Origin: Bradysia coprophila
Lineage: Eukaryota; Arthropoda; Insecta; Diptera; Sciaridae
Direction: 5' to 3'
Assembly: GCF_014529535.1 (NCBI RefSeq)
Contig: NW_023503608.1
Span: 7,490,501-7,554,500, forward strand
DNA: 64,000 nt
How positions within the stretch are numbered: position 1 is the first letter of the stretch; every line of letters starts with the position of its first letter. The notes beneath the pieces are model-generated. The model had not been told where the DNA came from, did no database searches, and was given only the letters and a program-made list of their open reading frames with translations. This document shows positions 31,590 to 44,620 of the stretch, piece by piece. The position numbers and the translations under genes are program-made.

Positions 31590-34529
31590 ATGACCGAATT
31601 ACTTGCTGGACGATGGCTCCGTCGCTACAAGCTATTTTTCATCTTTGTACTTTTGATCCTATGCATTCAACTGTTTCTCGCCTATTTACTGCCCATCTTT
31701 GGTTCGACTGATGACATGATCCTTTCCACATACGGCAGTCATACGCACAAATCGAAAAAACAAAATCTCAGGGACAGTGTCGCGGTAGACGATGAAGAAA
31801 TCAGCAATTCGAATACATACAGCTCTAAGTCAAAGACATCCAAAGAATTTAAAGAAACGACTGGTACGACCAAACGATATCAATTACGATTAGATGAATT
31901 GGAGTTTACACCAACCTGTGATATACATACGAAAGAGGCTGTTTCGGCTATTCATAGAGCGAACACCCAGTCGTGCAAACAGACAATAGCGAACATTGCT
32001 TGTGCCATACAGTCGAACACATTTTACGCCGAATCATTGCCCAATTTCTGTCCGACCGGGAATTATACAGCAAATCGATCGCTGGGATGTTACAAGGACG
32101 AGAAAAATTTCCGTGTTCTATCCGGTTACTACATGAACTTCAAAACGTTGAACACGCCATCCAAGTGCATCCAATTGTGTTTACAGTCGGGTTTCCAGTA
32201 TGCCGGAGTTCAGTATTCGTAAGTCGATTTTTCGTTCTTCCTTTAACTTCATGCGGCTTTAACACTACTCTCTGTACAAATATAGAACGGAATGTTTCTG
32301 CGGGCACAACGAACCACTGGCCAAGTATAAGTTACCGGATCCCGAGTGTAACTACAAATGTTCGGGTGATCCAAAGCAAATGTGTGGGGGATACTTTACG
32401 ATAAACGTTTACGAAACGGGGATCTTAAGTACGTTGATAGGTGGAATGGTAATGGAATTTTGGAATTAATTTCTGTCTTTCATTTTCCAGAGTTTGATCC
32501 ACAAGTTGCGGAACTGGTGCCCAAAGAGAATGTGAACAAAGTGAAAATTGCTTTTCTATTAACACTTAATGGTCGGGCGATAAGACAAGTGCACCGATTG
32601 TTAAAGGTGTTGTACGATAAGGACCACTTCTATTATATTCACGTTGATGAGGTGAGTGATTTCCATATTTACCAATCTTCCAAGTGAATTTCAATTTGAC
32701 TTTAACTTTACTTTACAGCGACAAGACTACATGTACCGCGAGTTGCTTAAGCTCGAATCAAAAGTATCGAACATTCGTCTAGCACGGACACGCTTTTCAA
32801 CGATATGGGGCGGAGCCTCACTACTCAAAATGCTTCTAACAGCTATGACCGAACTGCTACATCTGCACTGGAAATGGGATTTTGTGATCAATCTCAGCGA
32901 AAGTGATTTTCTAGTCAAAACAACCGATAAACTCGTGGACTTCCTATCGGCCAATCGTGACCGAAATTTCGTCAAATCGCATGGACGTGAAGTGCAACGA
33001 TTCATTCAGAAACAGGGTCTGGACAAAACGTTCGTCGAATGCGACACGCATATGTGGCGCGTCGGTGATCGAGAACTGCCGAATGGGATACAGATCGATG
33101 GTGGCAGCGATTGGGTGGCATTGTCTCGTGGTTTTGTTGAATATGTGACCGCGAGCGAAAAGGACGAATTGATCAGTGGATTGTTGAAGATATTCCATCA
33201 TACGCTGCTACCGGCGGAATCGTTTTTCCATACCGCGTTGCGTAATTCGAAGTTTTGTGGCACCTATGTGGACAATAATTTGCATGTGACGAACTGGAAA
33301 CGACGGTTGGGGTGTAAATGTCAGTACAAGGTAAGGATAATTGAATGATGTTTATCGCCAAACCGATTCTGATTGATTTTGTTTAGCATGTCGTTGATTG
33401 GTGTGGCTGTTCACCGAATGATTTCAAGCCGGAGGATTGGCAACGACTGCTAGCAACCGAACAAAAACAAGTGTTTTTCGCTAGAAAATTTGAGCCGATA
33501 ATCAATCAGGCCGTCATACTGAAGATAGAGGAATGGCTGTACGGCCCATATTCTATAGATCCGCCGATACCGAATTTACGAAATTATTGGCAAAGCTTGT
33601 ATCACCACGAGGACACAAGCCCCAAAGCAGACGATGCTTTGTTATCGGTTGTGACTAGTCTTATTCGAACACAATTGAAAGCATTCACAACGCACGCGCT
33701 TAACTACAACCGACTCATCGAAGTGACCACATTCATGGAGAATGATCTGTACCGTGGATTTTTGATTCACTTCGAAACAACATCCAACTGTAGTTTTGAA
33801 TTGTTGACACGTCCTCAGCAAATTTCACAAGCATCTCGATCGTCACCGTTGGGAAAACGTATCCGTTACCTTGAGGTGAGCACCGATTTCGATCAAAAAG
33901 AGCAAATTTCCAGAAATTTTGCCAAAATTCTGGGTCCGCACTCGGAACCGGTTGTCGTTCTACATCTGGGTGCATCCGACAGCGAAAATACCGTAACGTA
34001 CAATTTAACCGTTGTATGGATCAATCCGACTGGGAAAATAGCCGACATATCCGATTTACATATCGAGGACACAAATGTCATGACAATTCACTTTGGTAAA
34101 ACTAATATGAAGCAGCCACTCCTTCCCGGCCAATGGGTGGCGAAAATAATTCACCGAAAATCGATTCTAGCGCAATGTACATTCGTAGTCGTTCCACTTG
34201 CTACAACCACCGCATCCACTCATAACGATGAGTTGATTGAAACAGATTTCTACGCGGGAAGCAATTGGAACATATTTGCATCATCACCGAACGAGATCGC
34301 AACGCTGGAACGGCAAGCTATGGCAGACTCTCGCCGAGTCGGCTTAGACTTGACCGAATGGATCGACAGTTTAGTGGATCGATTTTTTGTTATAAAAAGT
34401 GTTTGTGTTGTGGATGAGAATAAGAAGGCCATTTTTGACGAACTACCAGTGTGTGGACAAACTAATTGGAGCTCGATGGCACCGGATCCGAAAAGTGATA
34501 TTTATGTTGAGTTTAACAAGTTGGTCTAA
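31590..34529 (+). CDS. oxt: Peptide O-xylosyltransferase
   Basis: Golgi/ER type II membrane enzyme that adds xylose to serine in proteoglycan cores, the first step of heparan and chondroitin sulfate chains (EC 2.4.2.26, GT14). Exons are 31590-32218, 32286-32428, 32491-32651, 32719-33330 and 33387-34529, giving 895 residues (fly oxt about 876). The order is: short cytoplasmic tail, membrane anchor at about residues 14-36 (FFIFVLLILCIQLFLAYLLP), Ser/Thr/Lys stem, WSC domain with many cysteines (LGCYKDEKNF to ECFCG and KQMCGGYF), GT14 catalytic domain (AFLLTLNGRAIRQVHRLLK, YYIHVDERQDYMYREL, FSTIWGGASLL, NLSESDF, GGSDWVALSRGF) and the xylosyltransferase C-terminal domain. The start is ATG 31590; upstream frame continues only through non-ATG codons. 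All splice joins keep the frame. It looks intact. Confidence 0.93.
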
Positions 34530-35891
34530 TGCTGTGGTGAAGTTGCACAATTTACCTGATTGTGGTCCCAGAAAAAGCCAAAGGTAAATTTGTTTTCTAT
34601 TGAAATGTTTCTGCGCCACCATCATGGACTGGTAGTGGGACAGAAGTAATCAAAGCAATTTTGTTTGCTTTTGTTGCTAATAATATCACAAAGAACTTCA
34701 TGAACATAATCCATTTTTAAATAGCCATTTTTACTGAAGTTCAACTTTTCTTGTTGCTTCAAAACTCTTAGGTACTTTCATTTACGACCATTTTGGCCAT
34801 CAGACGAATTATCTAACTTTTTTTTAGAGTTCTATGATTTTCGTCGAAGAATTTTCCTTCATTGAAATATGATATTTTCGACTGGCAGAACATTGAACAC
34901 CTCGCTCTTATCTTACAAATTTATTTAAAAAAAATCTTACAAATTTAGGTCTTACAAGTCGAGGTCTCACGTGTTGCCCTCTATTCTACGACTTTGTCAA
35001 TTTCATCGAGATTTTCAATGAACATTGACAGACATTTTCCTTTTAAATGGCTGTTTCTCATTAACACCTGTGCGGAAACCCCTCATCCTTAATACTCCTT
35101 TACTATTAAGGAGGTTTGGATTTTCTACCGAATTTTCACTCGACAAAGATTCGACATTCCTTCCTTTAAATTTGTCTGGTCAGAGTTTTTAGTTATGCTG
35201 TTTCGCTTGTTCGAGCACCTACGGTACCTACCTAAACTTATACTATTTTACTCGCAACTTCCCATGGAAACGAAATTTCTGGTAATTTTCACTTCCGACA
35301 GTGGAAAACCTTGCGTTATATTTTGACGACAGCCCTTTCTTCGAACTTTCCCGACTACGCACTTCTAAAAAAAGTACTCGCTACTGATAAAAATGTCCAA
35401 TCAAGGACGTAATCCACTTTTGTCAGATTTAAAAAAAAAAAACAAATTTAATAAAACCGAGGGCAATCTGTAAATAGGTAAACAGATATGATAACAATAA
35501 CGATAAAAGTGAGCTGCATTACTATTAAGTATTAATCGACATTGATTATCCCAGATTAGATTAGATTGATTATCCCAACGAACGAATATAAATTTTCACA
35601 AATAAATTCTACGAGCTTTTAAATAATTATAAATTTTTAGATATTAAATCACTCAATTATTGACATTGTTGTATTTTACAATAAGTTAATGGATTGCTTA
35701 CGAGATGCTATTGTAATTTAGTTTTTTTTTGAATTACTTGCATATTGTAAAGAATCTCAAATTATGTGTCGGTAAACTACAAAAATTCAACGTTTTGTCA
35801 AGAATGTAAAATTGGTTTAATTCTAAGAATGTTTAGCTACAATGCAACTTGACCAATCAATAAACAAGACACGGAATTAATTTCCAACGCA

Positions 35892-36075
35892 TCGAACAAC
35901 AAAAACTTTTCATGTTTCAAGCACTTCTTTCGAAGCCCTGAGCATGTAAAATCCATTACATAACTCGGGACAAAAATTAATAATTCTCTTTTTTCGTGTG
36001 CTCATTGACCTCGGCTCAACAAAATTCTCACGAAAACTCTAATTTTCAACTTTTTAGCCCTATGTTATGTAAAAT
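35892..36075 (+). repeat. Dispersed repeat, copy 2 of 2
   Basis: The partner of 17002-17193. Both contain GTAAAATCCATTACA and TTGACCTCGGC in the same order and spacing. Confidence 0.75.
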
Positions 36076-37982
36076 AATAAGTTTTCACGGCAATCAAGTA
36101 ACTTTTTTTTTGTGATCAATATTACAAAAAATGGTATGTTAACGACAAGTCGATATCAAATTACCTATGGCTAATATGAGCAACGGAATCATGTTCTGAT
36201 ATTTTCTCTAATTTTCTCTAATTTCATTGCAAATTGCGATAGAATATTCAACACTCGTTTTATTTAGGCAAAGACTTTTATCCCGATGTAGAACAAAACC
36301 CCAGCATATGCCCTAAAAATGCAAAAAAAATAATTTTGAACTTCATTTAAAACTAAAAACTACATTGAATCTAGTATGGTCTTCATGGTACAGTACAATA
36401 ATCTATTACGAGAAAAGAAATAAAGAAATGAGTGTTGGATAATTTGCTTTTAAGATAAATAAGTAAAATTTACGTCCTTTCACAGTGTTTGTTGTTTGTC
36501 AATAATTCGCATTTAAATAACTGAAAGAAGCTTCGCGCATTTTTAAATTAGATCGATGCATTTTTGCCTTACGATCCATAGTCTTTAGATGTCGAATTCA
36601 ATCTACCATTATTTTTTTTAATAATTACTTTACTCTCGTCATCCACTTTATGTGTAACATAAGTAATCGCTACATATTTCAAAGTAAAACTATTTTTGTA
36701 AATTACGAAAAGAATGAAAATATAAAAAAATGAAAAAATAATTTTTAAGGGTCATTCAAATTGTGTGTGAATGGCCGGTTTAGTGTAAATAAAATCTGAA
36801 TATTATTGTACATAATGACGATTCATTTGCCATGTTAAAAAAGAAAGAAAACTGTTGAAGAAAAAAAGAAGAAGAAAAAAGCCATAAATTGAAACCGGTA
36901 TGGACATTGTAATTGTTGTAGTCATATTAAAATACACAAGCGAGAAACAAAAGTATAAAATCGACATTTATTAATTTAAAATTTTTATTTTAACAATAAA
37001 TATTAATATATTCTATAACACACATACTCTCAACTGAACTCAATCCAAACATATCCAAGTATTTTGTATATTGTTTGAAGAAACGAAAACCGAAAAGCAT
37101 TACTACACACCTTTGTATTGAAAACTAAATTTAAGTGACATTTTGAAAGAATAAAATTAAAATTATTACACCGACGTATCAAATTGTCCAGAGTTTTGCT
37201 TTACTTTCACCCGTTTGCTCTTACTTATCAACTCGCTTTCACCCACTTTTAATAATCAACAAATGTGGGTGTCAACTGTCCCGTAGCGGTTGAATTAAAA
37301 AGGAAGGTTTTTTAACACTTAAAATCGAATCCGGATTATCACTGTTCCTGTATCAATAGCGTGTTTATCAATTGAAATCATGTGACTCTATGATAGTCAT
37401 ATTTAGTTACAGCTATGCGATTGGTATATTGTTACACTACAGGGCGAAAAATGTCTGTTCTGACATTTTCGTTTGTAAAAGCGTGGAGGCCAGCTCTTAA
37501 TGATGGATTGATAAAAACCAGCCTTATGAAAACCCGTCGAGGAGAAAAAGAAAATATTAAAATTTTACGAAAGAGCCCAATTTCATAGAAAATCCAAAAG
37601 AAAATTGACAAAATCATAAAAAATCTTTTAAAAGGCTTAAAAAATCAAATAGTAAGAAGAAAATCCTTGGAAATTTTTGAAAGAAAATCCTTAGAAATCA
37701 TCCAGAATCAGTGGAATCCTTGGAATACGAAAGTCACAAACGACGATTTTTGTGCTTGAAAACTGAAATGAGACGAAACCACAACACTATTAACATAGAA
37801 ATAACTCTACAGCCATTTCAACAACAAAGCATGCACACTTGATCGCGGCCGGAAAAATATATATTAAAATCCATTTTCGGCTATTCGGGTCCGCCTCTCT
37901 AGGACAAGCTTACGACTAGTACCGAAAAATTCAACTTTTAATCACTCGTTACAAAATGTACTATTTCATATCTGACAGAAGA

Positions 37983-38007
37983 AAAGTGCGACGAAGTCGC
38001 TCTTTTC
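37983..38007. repeat. Hairpin AAAAGTGCGAC-GAA-GTCGCTCTTTT
   Basis: A stem of about 11 bp with one G-T type mismatch and a three-base loop (GAA). It is similar in style to the hairpin at 769-796. Confidence 0.65.
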
Positions 38008-38455
38008 GGGTCCTAGGTATGAAAAAACTTTTTTATCATTGTGTTCCAGATCGAGTCTTTTATTACGTAGGTCAAACATTTCAAAATCATTATTAGCCAG
38101 ACATAAATATCTCATTCCTTCTTTAATAGCAGGGGTAATTATAGTAATTTCTCGAACACAGTAATTTGGAATTGTAAAATGTTGTTATTTGATTGAAATC
38201 GAAACGACTCATATCCGTTACCTAAATCATTTTTTTTAAATGTAAAGAGTTAAGCGTCAATTATAAATTAATCACAACATGAAATTAACCGAAATAATGT
38301 TCACGCTAATTTAACCAAACATGCCACTGACATGCCTATACCTACGTACATAAATACGTTCAACTATACCTTCCAATTTAAGTTAAAATATAAAAAAAAA
38401 TATAAAAAATAACCTCCGCGCTCGGCATTATTATTAAAATAAACGGTCATGAAAT

Positions 38456-39205
38456 ATGTTGATAAATTTCACCCACATTATTCCGAAAAACGCGCGACTA
38501 ATTATTTTGTTCCTGTTAATTGCCATTTGTCGTACAACAGCACGAACACGAAATAAATTGGCGAAAAAGGATATGAACGAAAAACAAGTGATTATCACAG
38601 CGATTGGACAATGTGCTGGTGATGAAGGGCTTCCTGTTAATGTTGTTCCAATGGATATAATACGACAGGGACGCTTTGATTACTATATTGACGGTGTCGT
38701 TTTGATTAGGGAGGATTTCGATGATGGATTCCAAGGTTTGCCGTTTTCTTCGTTCTTGTAACTGAAAATGCGAATTTTGGCGATTTTGCCTTTTTTTGTT
38801 TATAGTTAAATTGGAAGTACTTCGATGTAATCAGGGGGAAATTTTGGAAACTTGCACTTCTGTGTTGAATTATGTGAACACAACAGACATTTGTGAACTG
38901 CTGCGAACACCAGTGGAAGCCTATACTGATGCGTTAAATCGAATTGAACCACGTCCTCTTTGTCCGTTGAAGAAAGGATCATACTTCCTTCATCATTTAA
39001 CGACCGACAACAGTCTACTGAAGTATGATTTCGTTTGTTTAAATAATTTCCCAGAATCAACCTGAATTGTTGTACTTTTCTTCACAGATATTTGCCTACA
39101 GATGATTTTTCCTTTTTCTGGAAAGTAAAGATATCGGGCGTTAAAGATGAGCAAAACGTAATGTGTCTCAATTTAGAATTTCATGTCAGTTTGAAGCGAG
39201 GCTAG
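38456..39205 (+). CDS. Secreted DUF1091/MD-2-like protein
   Basis: Exons 38456-38735, 38806-39022 and 39088-39205 give 204 residues. A hydrophobic segment near residues 14-25 (LIILFLLIAICR) is likely a signal peptide or anchor. The middle and end fit the insect DUF1091 pattern, a member of the MD-2-related lipid-recognition fold: FQVKLEVLRC, DICELLRTP, RPLCPLKKGSYFLHHL, KYLPTDDFSFFWKVKISG and MCLNLEFHVSLKRG. Five conserved-looking cysteines could form disulfides. These proteins are numerous, fast-evolving and mostly uncharacterised in flies; lipid or odorant-like ligand binding is only an inference. The first exon frame runs on into the intron and would give a false end if unspliced. An upstream ATG at 38449 is in a different frame. 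Confidence 0.75.
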
Positions 39206-40802
39206 CATTGATCTGATTCGGGAAAGAGGTAAAATATCTGAATGTTATTGCTGAGGTTGGGATCTTATCACTTCTTTTTATTCAATTGTAATAGTTATTA
39301 AATCACTGATTTTATTATGTATTTTGCATCAGTTGTTCAATTTAGTTGTAATCAAAGCGATGATGCTAGCAGTTTTAAATTTAAAGACTTTCATAGCCAA
39401 CAGTTTTCTAGATACGAGTATACATAACATTCATAAAGTTTGAACGTTCACAGCCGCTCGTTTCTGCACTTTACCGTTGAGTGCTGTGTTTGTTTTAAAA
39501 TAACATCACCCCAAAACTCATTTGTATATCGCAAATGCATTATGATGCATATAACATGGATTCCGTTTTATATGGTTATGTTTATAGCGTCTGTGCAACG
39601 GCCAACTGAAAAATAATTAACTCTGCTGCCGTTAGGTATTTACTTTGCAAAAGAATACAAAATTAATTGAAAGTCTGTCACTAACATATTAACTGCACGA
39701 AACCAATAACCACAAAGCGGTGCAATTTACTCAACGAAGAAAAGAAAATATTATGAAAAATGAACGGGAAAATGTCATAAAAAATGGCTTTTAAAGCGGA
39801 AAACTTTTCCGTGGTATAGTTCCAAAACGTTTGCGGAAAATAAACACCAATACTTAACCGATATAATTTAAAAACTGAAATTGAGATATACACAACAACA
39901 TGCCGCAATGTATACCAACCTATATGCAGATTTTAAAGAAAATATAAACTGTTGTAACGAAAGGGGGATTGTTAGATTAATGGTAGAAACCGGAATAAGG
40001 AAGGGTAAAAAATGTAATTAGCCGATCAATCAGCTAGTCCCTTTTTACCGTCATTTTAGAACTTGAAGCCAATTAATAATATTGATGAAAATTTCTTTAT
40101 TTTACTTGGTGACAGGGTGACTTATTTCATCAAGTCTTCCAGTTCAGGTCTATTGGTTGAGATTTGACAAAATGTCTAGGCTACACTCCATGAACTGTAG
40201 TTAATCAATATAGAAACCACACTTTCATTTCTTCATGCCAGCAATCCACAACTTTTCGCGAAAATTACTATTTAACAGGCGGGAAGCATATCACCAATAT
40301 ATTATCAAGTCTACTACTTCTTTTGTTTTATGAATTTACCATATCTTTTACTTCATTAGCTGTAGTGGCTGTAACATATGTTTTGTTACAAAAGTAGCAA
40401 CATTCTGCATTATAGCTTATTTTATCGTCGTTGTCGATAACAGATGACGTATTCGTCCGTGAAAATTTTAGTTCGACTTGGGCGGACCACTACTAAGAAT
40501 TAGTATTATTTCGGAGATAACTAGTTATCGCTTCCATATAACCTGGATCTAACATAATTCAAGAAGCCTTGCAGCTGATTTGCTCTTCCACTATTTCGAT
40601 TCATGCTTCCGTAGCCGTAAAATACTATTGTGTGCTGGTGAGTACATGTAGACTCGACATAAAAGAAATAATGCATTAATGTCATCTAGTTAGAAAACCC
40701 GATGACAGATCACCTAAAAGATGGTCTAATGGAACGCACTTCAAGCAAAAGTGATCATAGTCGACAGCTGTCAAATAGATTACTATTTTTTATGAAATTG
40801 TT

Positions 40803-40846
40803 CAACGCACTTCAAGCATGAGTGGTACTCTAAATAGAGTACTAAA
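40803..40846 (+). repeat. Dispersed repeat, copy 2 (CACTTCAAGCATGAGTGG family)
   Basis: CAACGCACTTCAAGCATGAG followed by TGGTACTCTAAATAGAGTACT, as at 2567 and inverted at 21030. A partial copy (AACGCACTTCAAGC) lies just before it at 40734. Confidence 0.75.
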
Positions 40847-41064
40847 ACTCGTTTTTTTCAGTGTTTCACAGTTGTATGACACACTGTCAAGTTTCAGTAC
40901 TCAGTTTTCAAAAGAACGTTGAAAGAGTTTTTGTTAGCCCAGTGGATTGGATATAGAGTGAAGAAGAATCTACTATTCCTAGTGATAATTATCGCAATAG
41001 CTTTTAATTGTGACGATGTCTTTCTCAGAACCAATGTTCGTTACTGATAAGTACCTTTTTATAG

Positions 41065-41123
41065 GTTTTTATGTTTTCATTTGTCCCACTGGTTTTCATT
41101 GGGATGCGGCTAAGTGTCACCCT
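41065..41123 (+). pseudogene. Possible CBM14-like chitin-binding fragment
   Basis: After a TTTTTATAG acceptor-like site, the frame reads FYVFICPTGFHWDAAKCHPF. CPTGFHWDAAKC matches the closing part of a peritrophin-type chitin-binding domain (CPxGLxWNxxxxxC). In another frame just upstream (about 40957-41010) a hydrophobic KKNLLFLVIIIAIAF stretch looks like a signal peptide but lacks an ATG. I cannot assemble a gene, so this is either a relic or chance. Confidence 0.25.
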
Positions 41124-43314
41124 TTCATAAGATTACTGCTTATTTTTGAAATGATTTTAGAAATATTTTCAAAAAAGAAATGCGAAGAAATCAAAACCAA
41201 TCAACTTAATCAGCCTCCCAATTGCCCCAGAGCAACAACAACAAAATTTAAACTCTCGACCGATAAAACTTTTGAATTTGACTTGTCACCTTGACAAAAA
41301 GTACTTCTCATCAAAAAGGAAAAGAAAAGAAGCCGGAAAAAAATTCATTAAATTTATATTTGGTTTTGGTCTAGATTTATTAGTTGTATAAGTATATATA
41401 AAACATCATCCTAATATCCCTTTTTTTTGTTACACTGCATCCTTCGTTGGGTATGTATTTACGCTTTATACTTTACGAAACGAGACTTTATTTTCCATCG
41501 TGTGTAGTAATCGCACAGCATACGGCAGTCACAAAAAAGAGGCATGGTAGATATTTCGACTTTGTATTTTATTTTGGGAACCGAGTGGGTAGGTATTATG
41601 TATAAAAGTACAAAATGGAATTATCTTTATATCTATCGACATTAATCCTATCGTATTATGCTCTCAGTGCTAATTAAAGGCAACTCGGAAAGCAACGGAT
41701 GTTTTTAATTGGATGTAGAGTAAAAAAAGGTCTGTTTTGTGTTAGATTGAAAGTTATAATATTGAATTTATGAATGAAACGAGCTAACCTGAACCCCGAA
41801 TTGCTGAACTCTTTTTGTTGGCATATTGACAATTTTCTTTTTTTACATTTCACCTAGTTGTGTCTTGAAATGATTTGATAGGACATGTTTCTGGCAGAGT
41901 TATGTTTGGGACGAGCAAACAGTAACATTTACAAATTTTGTAGTCAATTTCGCGTCGTCCACTCATCAGTTATACGAGCAAAGAGCAAAATCCGGAAAAT
42001 AGTATCGAAGTTAACACAGTATGTGTTACACAGAAAATGAAAGATCTTGACGATGCCAATCACACAACTTAATACCAGTTCATCTTATGAACTAGATCCC
42101 TTGTAGACAGGGATTAAAGCTATCAACATTTCAGAAGCTAGAAATCTGTTTGTGTGTCTGATGGCTAGTTATCTCTTATGTACCATAAAATAAGGTTAAA
42201 CTAAAGGACTAAAGTTTTGATGGTAAAACACTAATAAAATCAATACTTGAACAAAAGAAGGATGAGTTTGTAACGATACACTTGGCAGTTTATAAAAGAT
42301 TGTTTGTACCATCTGCACTGTACAAGTTTCGAGCCTAAACTTTTCTTATATCTGATAGCTTCTGCCAACCCTAATCGTTAATAGTCTCAACTAAATAAAC
42401 ATTCAACATGCTCATCAAAAGACAATTTCATTAAAAAGGTTTTATTCAATACCTTTAAAATGATACTACATCCAAATGAGTTAGGCTTTCCAGTAAAACT
42501 ATTTTTAAAGTATTAAAGTAAGGACATTTTACCAGCTTCGATCGGGAGATTTATAAGTCCAGTTTAATGGTATTCGAGTTTTCACACTGTCGAGCGTGCC
42601 ATATTATAACCTGTATTAAAGCATAAATTGATGTAGTCGTAGTGACTACTAACTGTATTCTAATATAAACACATCGACCCAACTATGCTAAACGACAAAA
42701 AGTACAATATTTACCCAACTATGTGTATGTGTCACACCTGCAAATAATTGTTTGCTTTAACATTGATCGACACATTGATTAAAATTTCATCTCCAATATG
42801 CATACAAATTACCAGCTGGCTGACATGAAAATGGTGTCAATCATTTTATTTTTCGGAGGATGAAAGTATCGAAATGATTGAAAAAAAATATATAAAATGC
42901 AACAAAAACGCAACATTTGCTCGGTTGCACTGAAGCAATGAATGTAATATTATACACATATTCAACGAATGTATCGCAGGAGGGATGACAGTGAAAAAAA
43001 AGTATGTACATGACTGTAAATTGGAAGCATTTGGCATAGTTTTGTCGAAAATTTATTTGAAAAAGCTATCGCCCGAAAAAGGTCATTAAATTTTTACGAG
43101 AGAAAATTGTACTAAATTTACACATGTAACGAAGCGGCTGTTAAATGTGTTGATTGAAAAACAATTTTAATGTTTAGTTTTGAAGCTAATTTGACGGTTC
43201 GACAGGCAGCCCGGAAATATTAATGGAAAAGAAAACCTATTTTTAGCTATGTACCGCATAAAATGATTTTTTTGTTAGACTGGTTCGATTTTTGCACGTT
43301 TGCTAAAACTCATT

Positions 43315-43410
43315 TCTTATTTTTGTCCTTGTTGTCGACGACAGATCGACAGATGACAAGAAGTTCTTAAATGGTTACCAAGCTGGATTGTCATTACAGA
43401 TAATAAATTC
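43315..43410 (+). repeat. Dispersed repeat fragment, related to 55283
   Basis: Shares TATTTTTGTCxTTGTTGTCG and, about 60 bases on, GGATTGTxATTACAG with 55283-55380. Confidence 0.6.
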
Positions 43411-43514
43411 TAGTTCAATGACTTTGACTTTACTATTCTGGAACAATATGATCAGTTCAAGAACTCTTTAAGTACGACTTCATAGTGGGCTGTGTGTATA
43501 GCCGCTCAGTGTTT

Positions 43515-44620
43515 AGTCCCGTACGAAGTACAAAGGGGCTTATAGGATTACGATGCCGTGTGTAATTGATGGAATTCGAAGCAGACGGTAAGGGCAAAGT
43601 GTTTGCCTATGTTCATAGATAACGAATCCGCAATAAAAATTTTGTCTGTCCGTCACGTTGATATCTTGAGTAAATCAAATCCGATTTTAAAAAAAAAATC
43701 CCTGAAAGGTAGTTGAAATAGTGAGGCTAAGTTCGAAGATGGGCATATTCGGGTCGGCCCCTCGTGAGTTAGGGCCACCTAAGTGTTTTAAGGTCTTTTG
43801 GGGATATCTGCCGCAAAAGAAGCGATGGAAATGTAAGTGAAACGGCAAACGATAGGTATTGTCGATACCAATTGAGGAAAAAAAAGTTCATTAAAATCGT
43901 GAGTTAGGGCCTTAGAAGTGAAAGGCTACTCGGCCCTATGTGTATTTTGCATATAACTCGTTTTTTATCCGTTTTTCGTAATTTTTGTTTCATTTGAAAG
44001 GTATCCGAACACCGAATATAATGTTGTTGAAAAAAAAAAATTAAATTTGAGTCCTTGGACTAAGGCCGCTACTAGGGCCCTATGTGTATTTTACATATAA
44101 CTCGAGTATATTTCTTCCGTTTTTCGTAATTTTTGTTTCATTTGGAAGGTAATCGAAGGCCGAATATAATGTTGTTGAAAATTTTTTAAATTTGAGTCCT
44201 TGGACTAAGGCCGGTACCAGGGCCCTATGTGTATTTTACATATAACTCGAGTAAATTTCATTCGTTTTGCGTAATTTTTATTTGATTTGGAAGATAATCG
44301 AAGGCCGAATAGAATGTTGTTGAAAAAAAAAATTAACTTTGGGTCCTCGGACCTATGTGTATTTATAGTCAATAAAATAAAATGTTAGGGCTTTTTGAAA
44401 TTTTTGTTACATTTGAAAGGAACGTCATACGGGGCTTCGTAATTGCGCTATGCGCAATTTCTAAGAAGAACACATTTAATAATAATTTTACTTTAACTAC
44501 ATTAACGGGCGCAATATAGGCTTACGGTAAAAGTAGGGTGACAGATGCACTAGGATCACGTACGCAATAGATATACGGGTTTGTACGGGGCTCAGTCGCA
44601 GCAAACGCTCCGGCTGTTCT
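43515..44620. mobile_element. Non-autonomous element with CCCGTACGAA ends, copy 1
   Basis: It begins AGTCCCGTACGAAGTAC and ends with TTGTACGGGGCT, which inverted reads AGCCCCGTACAA, so the ends are short inverted repeats. Inside, TGTCTGTCCGTC, TTGAGTAAA and GTGAGTTAGGGCC blocks are shared with a second copy at 51692-52600. This copy also carries the 145-bp tandem array at 43932-44360. No coding sequence was found; the element class is unknown. Confidence 0.65.
43932..44360. repeat. 145-bp tandem repeat, about three units
   Basis: Units start at GGCCCTATGTGTATTTT at 43932, 44076 and 44221; a partial fourth begins at about 44349. The periods are 144, 145 and 128. Each unit carries CATATAACTCG, TTTTTCGTAATTTTTGTTTC (or a close variant) and GAATATAATGTTGTTGAAAA. 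Confidence 0.9.

Larger units (their letters stand above)
34530..38455. other. Long AT-rich intergenic region
   Basis: No gene recognised in 3.9 kb. It contains the second copy of a dispersed repeat (35892-36075), a GGGTCATTCAAA fragment at 36749, and a hairpin at 37984-38007. Much of the rest is A/T runs. Confidence 0.6.
39206..43514. other. Intergenic, repeat-bearing, no firm gene
   Basis: AT-rich. It contains dispersed repeats at 40424, 40803 and 43315, and a possible decayed chitin-binding-like exon at 41065-41123. No intact gene is recognised. Confidence 0.55.
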
